Shown piece by piece: positions 26,401 through 33,700 of a stretch of 64,000 nucleotides of DNA. Position 1 is the first letter of the stretch. Each line of letters begins with the position of its first letter. The DNA is from a virus. The stretch lies in the IMG/VR virus record IMGVR_UViG_3300042301_004094, positions 62,001 to 126,000 of that record; one strand, 5' to 3'. The position numbers and the translations under genes were made by a program. A model generated the notes under the pieces. It saw nothing but the letters and a program-made list of their open reading frames with translations. It made no database searches and had not been told where the DNA came from.

Positions 26401-27800
26401 AAATCTATTAATGCACGACCTATTGTAGCACTTGTACTAAATGTAACAGCTGTAGATGTACTAGCCCCTCTAGCAGTAACAGTAGCTAATGTATCAACAT
26501 AAACATTTGGACCTGCTGCACCTTGTGCACCAGTATTACCTTGAGGACCTGCTACTGATGAAGCAGCACCAGTACTACCTTGTGCACCAGTAGCGCCTTG
26601 TGCACCCGTTGCACCTTGGGCTCCATTTGAACCATTAGTTCCGTTTGTACCAGCTGTGCCTTGTAAGCCTGTCGCTCCTTGAGCTCCATTAGTACCATTA
26701 GTTCCGTTTGTACCAGCTGTGCCTTGGTCGCCTTTAAAGCCTTGGAAACCTCTGTCACCTTGGTCTCCTTTGAATCCTCTGTCGCCTTGATCGCCTTTGA
26801 AGCCTTGAAAGCCTCTATCGCCTTGAAAACCTTGAGATCCTTTATCACCTTGAGAACCTTGACGTCCTTGATCGCCTTGAGCGCCTTGTCTTCCTTGATC
26901 ACCTTGGAAACCTTGGAAACCCCTAACTCCCTGATCGCCTTGAAAGCCTCTAGGGCCTTGATCGCCTTGATTTCCTTGAGAACCAGTTGCACCTTGTGCA
27001 CCAGTACTACCTTGAGCACCTGTAGAACCTTGGATACCTTGAACAGACATATCTGTTGTAAATGACCAAGTTCCTCCACTACGTAAATACAATTTACCAT
27101 AGTCAGGATCTGATTGTGAAAGTGAGCCTCCTACTAATCCGAATTGACCTTCGGGGCAAGTATTGTCTGCTAATAATGCAGCTACTGAGTTGTATGTTTG
27201 ATAGATTGTGAATCCTTGGCCTGTTATGCCTTGATAACCTTGGTCGCCTTTAGCACCTTGAGGTCCTGTAGAACCTTGTGCACCGACTGTGCCTTGAATG
27301 CCTTGTGGGCCTTGATTTCCTTGATCACCTTTAGCACCTTGGAAACCTTGATCGCCTTGGTCACCCTTAGCGCCCTGAATGCCTTGATCGCCTTGATATC
27401 CCTGATCGCCTTGGAAGCCTTGTATTCCTTGGTCACCTTGGGCTCCTTGAATGCCTTGGTCGCCTTGGAAACCTTGGTCGCCTTGAAAGCCTTGATCACC
27501 TTTAGTACCCTGAATGCCTTGAAATCCTTGGTCACCCTTAGTGCCTTGACGTCCCTGATCACCTTGAGCTCCATCAGCTCCAACATAACCATCTTGTCCT
27601 TGAAAACCTTGGATGCCTTGTGGGCCTTGTGGACCTTGGTTACCCTGTGATCCTCTTGAAGTATAGTATATCTCCTTAGTACTTTCATTAAGTACTAAAT
27701 ATTTGTCTAATGAACCTGATGTGTCTTGGGGAACTACAGGTAGTCTAAAACTACCTGATACTTCTAATGAACCTGTAACTGACGCGTTGTGTATTCTCAT
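23430..27800 (-). CDS. Collagen-like tail fibre with S74 chaperone domain
   Basis: 1456 residues. A short N-terminal anchor is followed by two collagen-like tracts separated by a ~70-residue module (YNSVAALLADNTCPEGQFGL) that is nearly identical in 30761-35704. Then come several beta modules with recurring IFYDxxDTGYYxDP phrases, and a C-terminal S74 chaperone with SDARLKKDI, TYTWNDEK, IGLIAQEVE and a final coiled coil. The Ser and Lys of the S74 self-cleavage site are present. The product is expected to trimerise and bind host receptors. The oxygenase and glycosyltransferase genes follow on the same transcript. Confidence 0.88.
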   Translation of the reverse strand: MRIHNASVTGSLEVSGSFRLPVVPQDTSGSLDKYLVLNESTKEIYYTSRGSQGNQGPQGPQGIQGFQGQDGYVGADGAQGDQGRQGTKGDQGFQGIQGTKGDQGFQGDQGFQGDQGIQGAQGDQGIQGFQGDQGYQGDQGIQGAKGDQGDQGFQGAKGDQGNQGPQGIQGTVGAQGSTGPQGAKGDQGYQGITGQGFTIYQTYNSVAALLADNTCPEGQFGLVGGSLSQSDPDYGKLYLRSGGTWSFTTDMSVQGIQGSTGAQGSTGAQGATGSQGNQGDQGPRGFQGDQGVRGFQGFQGDQGRQGAQGDQGRQGSQGDKGSQGFQGDRGFQGFKGDQGDRGFKGDQGDRGFQGFKGDQGTAGTNGTNGTNGAQGATGLQGTAGTNGTNGSNGAQGATGAQGATGAQGSTGAASSVAGPQGNTGAQGAAGPNVYVDTLATVTARGASTSTAVTFSTSATIGRALIDFDGTDTWFRMQSGNRMRITTTGGTDFIIPNTGNMTYNGNIVLHAGNYSSYALPLSGGIVTGAVTINGGAAYPLAVSSNQRYQLQVRNTSNSINSGYGWWWFMDTNFNMGFHADGAADRFTLTRDGNLSVSGTVSGSNLSGTNTGDQTNISGNAVTTSQRSFDYLYASSYLESGGAVYGTIFYDNNDRAYYLNPAGGSRLRNLYVGDSGDDWSDPGGWGTQIRFSNGPHVKFVLHARTPGIEAGMYVHTPSSVYIGSYTSHSVSMMYAGNRKMLIEDGRIYTDVYLEAAGSLRAPIFYDSQDTGYYADPNGTSVLHTVRFGTSTNSGRFTGDGTWGVRFYTDSGYIWFGPANSGHAHIYTDRSNFYFNAQLTVNGGSQINTSDIRANIFYDQQDTGYYVDPNSTSRVYHIHADYLSVGQAINTNYRIITNGDYYANGGGNFWAEGRFKQYRGSGTWHDVIDSGNIGSQSVSNADTVDSLHASSFSRKDTSGQYLRAYYEYGSYLTSETPVNLVDQGLAGGGLRVDFMHPSYTGSGGWNHVITWSGYNGYNMYQLGGHYDGGTGTNLWVRSEANHGRTSWTSWRRLLNTASDPNAANMNQDVRTDSGPTFANVYNNGWFRNQNSNTGLYNTALDTHIYGSTTGEWNFATSNNSWIQLNMRPGGFGSAVRGCFYADTGNNVGILNNAGSWGIRLDSSRHSYMYGNLTVGLGTNASSIYMTDSDEGTRELHCNSNRIGFLNQSSSWGSWCDDSGNWLTANGMYAGTFYDYNDNAKYLHRNTSSYTAWYMGGSNNGYSGWRVDGGMCLMMHTNGASGPTGFWLNNWSILTYVDAAQYLYNNGNEKFRTASDGVVITGTLYATGDVIAYYSDARLKKDIITIDNAINKIKQLRGVTYTWNDEKVNIVKERAGTKDIGLIAQEVEAVEPLFITEYQSQLNTPSNDPDEAKDFIPEMSETYKTIKYEKLVALLVEGMKEQQQQIEDLKNQINYLVDNK
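26512..27040 (-). repeat. Collagen-like Gly-X-Y tract
   Basis: About 59 triplets with GDQ, GFQ, GDR and GFK units, changing to GTNGTNGTN and GAQGATGAQ types at its end. Confidence 0.9.
27212..27652 (-). repeat. Collagen-like Gly-X-Y tract
   Basis: About 49 triplets, mainly GFQ, GDQ, GIQ and GAK. Other frames across it are open only because of the periodic codons. Confidence 0.9.
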
Positions 27801-27825
27801 TATATTATATCGGGGTTATTCTGAT

Positions 27826-27833
27826 ATAAATAT
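27826..27833 (-). promoter_or_regulatory. Putative late promoter element ATATTTAT
   Basis: 25 bases before the fibre ATG at 27800; the likely start of the fibre-oxygenase-glycosyltransferase transcript. Confidence 0.65.
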
Positions 27834-27879
27834 TGAGATATACTTGCTCTTAAATGTTAGTTAACAAATAATATTATTT

Positions 27880-28260
27880 TTAACAGATGTATGAACAATA
27901 CCCAACAACACTTCCTGGGGTTCCGTTACTAAAGGAAACAATTTCTGCATTAAGATTAAATGTTCCATTAAGTGGGGTAGAACCAATACTATTACCTCTT
28001 AACCATCTACCTGTAGTTGTTTGGTAAACAGTTATAACCTCATTACAACCACAATACCAATCACCAAATGATTGATATGAATCTAATGCTGTAGCTGTTA
28101 CACCATTCATAGATTCTGATGAATATCCATAAAATTCACTCATAGCATCTGGTGTTGAAAAACCAGCAGCCGCGCTTAGTGTTCTAAGACTGTTTGAACT
28201 AGATCCTAATTCGGCTTTGATTTGTGATATGCTTATTGCTCCTGATGATTGTAATGGCAT
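27880..28260 (-). CDS. Small tail/adhesin protein with common phage N-terminal motif
   Basis: 126 residues. The start MPLQSSGAISISQIKAELG, then TPDAMSEFYGYS, is a pattern I know from small tail-associated proteins of many phages. The C-terminal half is beta-rich and contains CGC and a final CSYIC. It is predicted to be a virion protein beside the fibres. Unusually, only four bases separate the late element from the ATG, so the transcript may be almost leaderless. Confidence 0.7.
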   Translation of the reverse strand: MPLQSSGAISISQIKAELGSSSNSLRTLSAAAGFSTPDAMSEFYGYSSESMNGVTATALDSYQSFGDWYCGCNEVITVYQTTTGRWLRGNSIGSTPLNGTFNLNAEIVSFSNGTPGSVVGYCSYIC

Positions 28261-28264
28261 GATT

Positions 28265-28272
28265 ATAAATAT
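28265..28272 (-). promoter_or_regulatory. Putative late promoter element ATATTTAT very close to ATG
   Basis: Minus strand TAATATTTATAATC then ATG: only four bases after the element, the shortest spacing in the window. Confidence 0.5.
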
Positions 28273-28289
28273 TAAGATATAATTTTAAT

Positions 28290-30704
28290 TTATTCTAATC
28301 TTAAGAAATAAATATTACCATATGCTGTATTTCCACTATTGTAATATGATGTACATCTTACTAATAATCTATGTGTTCCATTACCTAGATTATCATATGT
28401 AAATTCAAATCCTCCAGTATTCCAACCATTATCTTGATAACTAACATTTCCAAAATTTGATACACCATAAGCTGGAGAAGTCATTGACATAAAATAGTTA
28501 GCAGTATCTTTTGAAGCGGCATCACCTAAAGTTACCCAAAAATAAGCTTTAGTATCATTAAGATTAGTAAGGATTGATCTCCAGTTATTATCACATGGTG
28601 TAGCAATGGCTATCATACTATATCCATAAGGAATAGTAGCACCACTAGGAGAACCTGCTGTTATACTTGCCCAAGGTTCTGGTTTGACATTTCTAGCAAA
28701 TAAAGTATCTGTAGAATAGATATTACCAGAAACGTATAATCTATTTGAATTTGAACTATTTGTTCCTATGCTTACATTACCATCTGAAAATAAACTCAAT
28801 GCATTTACTGAATCTTGCCATTCAAAACTTAATCTTTGATTATTACTGCTTGGTTGAATATCCCAAAAACCTTGAGCTCCAGAACCTAAACGAACAGCAG
28901 GTCCAACACCATCAGAAGAAGCGTATGATAAATGTAAAGGTGTTGCTTCACCAGCAACAATCGCCTTTGTTGAGAATAAACTTTGAGTTGTAGTAATTGA
29001 ACCTGATGCATTTATAGTATTAGAGAATGTAGTAGCTCCATTATTAGATATTGTAATAGCAGATAACAAATTACCAGCATTAGCTACTTGTAAAATCATT
29101 CTACCACTATGAGCTCCATTTGTATTAGCTTGTATATCAGCATATATTCCTGCATAATTTACTGCAGCATCTACAGAATTGTTAAATTTCATATAGAAGT
29201 TTTGACCTACACCCACACCATTACTTTGTCTATGTTGTGAAATAAGTCCATGTGCGGCATAACTTACAGTTAATGGTTCAACTGGAGTATTTGTTCCTAT
29301 TGCTACACGTCCTTGATAATTTATAACAAGAGATGGAGTAAGAGTTCCACCTGGGGTTGGGGTAGTTTCAAACCATAATCCCCCTCCAAAATTATTAGGA
29401 GCACCATCATCATAAATAACACTTCTTATTCTTGAACTTTCAACTAATCCACTTACATAACTTCTATTTTTAAATAAAATAGCACCACCAAAAGGCCCAT
29501 AAGGAGCATTTCCTTGTTCTGCTGTAAGTGTTAATATGTTATGTGGTAAAGTTCTATCAGCATCAGCTGCTCTACTGAGTATTTCTACTTTTGTATTTGG
29601 GGGAGTTGTTGTCCCAATACCAACACTACCATCAACAAGTAATCCCATTGTGTTATTGGCGGATGTACTTGTACCATTAGTATTTTGTAAATGGAAATAG
29701 GTATTAACAATACCTGAACCAGGACCAGTTCTTGGAGTTAAATAAACTCTTGGAGATGCACTATTATAACCTGTGTAATATAGTTTAACATTATCATAAG
29801 AAGAATTATCCCCAACATTACCAAGTCTTAAACCTTCAGATCCTCCACCTATACTAAGCCATGAACTAAATGTAACGGCTCCGGTACCAACAATTCCTCT
29901 ACTATCAAGTGTAATCTGACCACCACCATCACCATTAATTACAAACTGTCCACCATTTGTTGAATGTGTTTGGATATATCCATATCTTGTTGCACCATTA
30001 TTACTATAAAAACCAAATGCTCCATAGTTATCAGATGATCTTCCTTTTAAAATATACCCAAATAATCCTGTTGCAGAAACACTACTTGTAAATACAGCAC
30101 TAGTTCCATTTAATTGACCAGTCATTGTATCTCCAGTTCTAGCTACTGCATCTAATGAACCCGCTGTACCTTGAGCTCCAGTTGTACCTTGAAATCCTTG
30201 AGCTCCAGTTGCTCCTTGAACTCCAGTTGCACCTTGAAGACCTGTAGGGCCTTGATTGCCTTGAGTACCTGTAAAACCTTGAAAGCCTCTATCGCCTTGA
30301 GCTCCAGTCGTTCCTTGAGGACCTATAGGGCCTTGATTGCCTTGAGGGCCTATAGAACCTTGTATACCAGTTGCACCCTGAAATCCAGTAGAGCCTTGAA
30401 CACCAGTCGCACCTTGAGAACCAGTTGCACCTTGAGGACCAATAGCAGCCACACCATTTACCAAAATTGAACCTGATACATTTAATGAACCAGTAAATTG
30501 GTGTGTATCATCAGCACTATCACCAAACTTTGTTGAGCCTGATGTATATAGTATTGATGATGATACTATTTCTGAATGGTATTCTTGTGCAGTTAATCTA
30601 CCTTGTACGGTTAAATCTCCTGTTAATGAACCTGATCCTGAAACTGCAATGTCACCAGCTGCAGTTAATAGAGATGCAAGGATTGTATTTTTACTTTTGG
30701 CCAT
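28290..30704 (-). CDS. Collagen-like tail fibre without S74 domain
   Basis: 804 residues. The N-terminal ~85 residues are beta-rich (SGSGSLTGDLTVQGRLTAQE), followed by one collagen-like tract ending GTAGSLDAVARTGD. Next comes a long receptor-binding part with LLVDGSVGIGTTTP and VAIGTNTPVEPLTV, phrases typical of fibre beta-helices. The C-terminus (YNSGNTAYGNIYFLRLE) lacks the SD-R-K chaperone motif that three other fibres have. The tract end SLDAVARxGDTMTGQL also occurs in 30761-35704, showing shared ancestry of that junction. Confidence 0.82.
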   Translation of the reverse strand: MAKSKNTILASLLTAAGDIAVSGSGSLTGDLTVQGRLTAQEYHSEIVSSSILYTSGSTKFGDSADDTHQFTGSLNVSGSILVNGVAAIGPQGATGSQGATGVQGSTGFQGATGIQGSIGPQGNQGPIGPQGTTGAQGDRGFQGFTGTQGNQGPTGLQGATGVQGATGAQGFQGTTGAQGTAGSLDAVARTGDTMTGQLNGTSAVFTSSVSATGLFGYILKGRSSDNYGAFGFYSNNGATRYGYIQTHSTNGGQFVINGDGGGQITLDSRGIVGTGAVTFSSWLSIGGGSEGLRLGNVGDNSSYDNVKLYYTGYNSASPRVYLTPRTGPGSGIVNTYFHLQNTNGTSTSANNTMGLLVDGSVGIGTTTPPNTKVEILSRAADADRTLPHNILTLTAEQGNAPYGPFGGAILFKNRSYVSGLVESSRIRSVIYDDGAPNNFGGGLWFETTPTPGGTLTPSLVINYQGRVAIGTNTPVEPLTVSYAAHGLISQHRQSNGVGVGQNFYMKFNNSVDAAVNYAGIYADIQANTNGAHSGRMILQVANAGNLLSAITISNNGATTFSNTINASGSITTTQSLFSTKAIVAGEATPLHLSYASSDGVGPAVRLGSGAQGFWDIQPSSNNQRLSFEWQDSVNALSLFSDGNVSIGTNSSNSNRLYVSGNIYSTDTLFARNVKPEPWASITAGSPSGATIPYGYSMIAIATPCDNNWRSILTNLNDTKAYFWVTLGDAASKDTANYFMSMTSPAYGVSNFGNVSYQDNGWNTGGFEFTYDNLGNGTHRLLVRCTSYYNSGNTAYGNIYFLRLE
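30162..30452 (-). repeat. Collagen-like Gly-X-Y tract
   Basis: About 32 triplets, mostly GPQ, GATG and GFQ units and poor in Lys compared with the other fibres. Confidence 0.88.
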
Positions 30705-30724
30705 TATGTTGTTACCTATTTAAT

Positions 30725-30732
30725 ATAAATAT
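30725..30732 (-). promoter_or_regulatory. Putative late promoter element ATATTTAT
   Basis: 20 bases before the fibre ATG at 30704. Confidence 0.65.
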
Positions 30733-30760
30733 TGAAGTTGATGTATTTTAATCTATCCTA

Positions 30761-33700
30761 TTATCTATTTATAAGTTGTTTTACTAAATCTTTAAGTTCT
30801 TCTATTTCTGTCTTTTGAGATTCGATTTGGGTTTGTTGTTCTTTGATTGCTTCGATGAATAGACCTGCCATGTTACCATACTTTACACCATATTCATCAG
30901 TATCATTTGCATAAGATACAGCTTCTGGTAGAATTTCTAAGACCTCTTGTGCTATTACACCTAGATTTCTTTGTTTAGAATCATCGTCTATTCTATTATA
31001 AAACACACCACGCAATCCTAAAACTTTATTAAGAGCTTGATCTATAGTTGTAATATTTTCTTTCTTACGTTTATCTGAATATGCTGTAATGTCTGATGTT
31101 GCATATATTTGACCAGTTACGTATAATTTATAAGATGTACTAAAAGATGTACTACCTATAGAGCAAGTTCCTGCTTCATGGTTAATATATACATGACTTG
31201 TATTAGGGCAAGCAAGGGCATTGTAACCACCAGAGTGTATTGTTACAGAATAAGGAGAACCAGCTTGTGAATAAATATATTCTCCTGTGCTAGCGTTACC
31301 AGTATCAGTCCAAGCTATCTTAGTACCTCTTGCAAGAATAACACCGTAGTTGGTACTACCATCTGCAACACCATATCCTCTAATATTTAATCCTCCATCA
31401 TTAGAATCAAAATTACCTATTGATAGTTTTGCAGGAATAAGCACATTATTATTTGCAGAAAGAACAATCCCGTCATCACGATATCCTGTTCCTATTCTAA
31501 AAAAATTACCATTACTACTATAACCATGACCAATTGAAAAGTTTGTAGGTCCTTGAAATCCTATAGCTCCATAGTATTGACCTCCACCATAATCATTGTA
31601 ACCAAAGCGTATTCTATCTACACCACTTGGTGTTGTGACATAAGAATATACAGATTGTGCATTAAATAATCCATCTGTAGTATAAGAACCAAATCCACAA
31701 CTAAAATTAAGTACTCCAACAGATGTACGATTACCATTAATAGCTCCTGTAGTTAAACTTGCACTACTAAGAGCTCCTGTAACTTGAGCTGTACCTCTAA
31801 AATAATGGGTAGCACTTGTTCCGTTAGAATTTCCTAATATTTCATAATAAGAATTACCACCGTTAGCACCAATTGCAAAACCCTCACTGCTATAATGAGC
31901 ATTAATATTAAGAGAAGGTCCTGTTATTATTGCTCTTGCAAAGTCAGGAGTTCCGTTTGTTCTATATATCTTCCAGTTACTATCAGAAAGACCATTAAAT
32001 AATAAACCAAAAGTATTATTAACTCCTATATTACTTGCAAAAAGAACCGTCTGATTGGTGTTTATTGTTTGAGCAGTTGAGCCATTAGTTTTAAACTGTA
32101 TAGCATTAGCAGAATTTGTCTCCATGGTAATAAACCCTGTACCATAACTAAGAGCACCAATTCCACTATTCCAGTTTATTGTAGTTCCTGCATATACATT
32201 ACCATTAAAATTTGCTTGATTATTGGTTATAGTTAACCTTGTACCATTTCCTGTTCTAAAATTCATTTGGTCAGGAGAGCCTGCACCTGAACCAAAAATA
32301 TTGATAGAGTTTCTATCATTTTCTGAACCTGCTGCATTTAAGCGTAGCCAACCATTTGGGCCTGCTCCATTTAAATAAACAGCGTTTGAAGCACTATAAT
32401 ATGCTAAGGCTCCGTTTTGCTCATATAAAGTAGATTCAACAGAACTTATTTTTAATCCATCACGTATTGTTGTTCTACCTGATGTTTCTATTTGTAAAGC
32501 AGATATATCATCTGTTGCATTGTATATTACAAACCTATTACTATTTGCGTTTGTCTGATTTATTAAATCCCAACTTTTGCTTCCTGCTTGAGTATTTGAA
32601 AGTCTTATATATCTGTTATCAGCACTTGCGTCTTTAATAATATTAAGACCAGGGGATGCACTTGTTGAAATTGTAACTCCTCCTGAAAATGTAGATATTC
32701 CGCTATTTCCGTCAATTCTAAATCTCTCGGTAGTAAAAGCAGTAGAACCATTCCATTGTGTTGTAGACAATGTAAACACACTTGAGGCGGCACCACCTGT
32801 TGAATTATATGTATTCCTTAATATAACAGGATATTGTACTCCATTCCAAACTTGAGTTAGGTTTAATTGAGATGATGTAGATGAACTTGATGATCCAAGA
32901 ATATTTAGTACAGTAGCACCTGCATCATTTCCTGTTCTGTTATTACCAAAAATACCATCTGTTGAAGCAGTAAAATTTGTATAAACAAGAGTATTATTTC
33001 TTAAAAAATCAGCAGTTGTCGTTCTTCCTGAAGAACCCCCACCATTACTTACTTGAAATCTAAATCCACTTCCACCTGCTGCAGAAGATACAGCAGTCTG
33101 TATTGCATTTTGTTCTGCATTATTTGAATTAAATCTTGCTACAAAAGCATCTGCAAACGTTCCATCAACACCTCCATTAGTAGCAAAAACAGTACCTGTA
33201 GAAATTAAATTACCAAAAATATTAACTCCTGAAGTTGTTGTCTGTAGTCTTAATACGTTTGAAGCATAAAGAGATACAGTATGGTCATTTAAATCATCTG
33301 AACTATTTGTAACTATAATACAATTAAAAGCACCTGATAAACCCCCTCTTATTTGAATACCTCTATAAGTGTTCCATTTTATTCCATCAAAACTACTTGG
33401 GTTTGCTGTTCTAGAACCAGGACCCCCATAGTAATCGTTCCACAATATGTGATTAGCATCTGTTCCTGAGTTAAACCAAATACCATTGTTTGTTTGAGTT
33501 CTCTGTAATCCAATTCCTCCAGCACCAACAATTAATTGACCAGTCATTGTATCTCCAGCTCTAGCTACTGCATCTAGTGATCCTGCTGTACCTTGAGCAC
33601 CTTGTGCTCCTGTACCTACAGCACCTTGTATACCTTGGAAGCCTTGGAAGCCTCGGTCGCCTTGATCACCCTTGTCGCCTTTAAATCCTTGAAATCCTCG

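Noticed and set aside
26552-27688. Several open frames in other phases and on the plus strand across the collagen tracts
   Set aside because: They arise from the nine-base periodicity of Gly-X-Y codons, have only a few residue types, and recur at every collagen tract.
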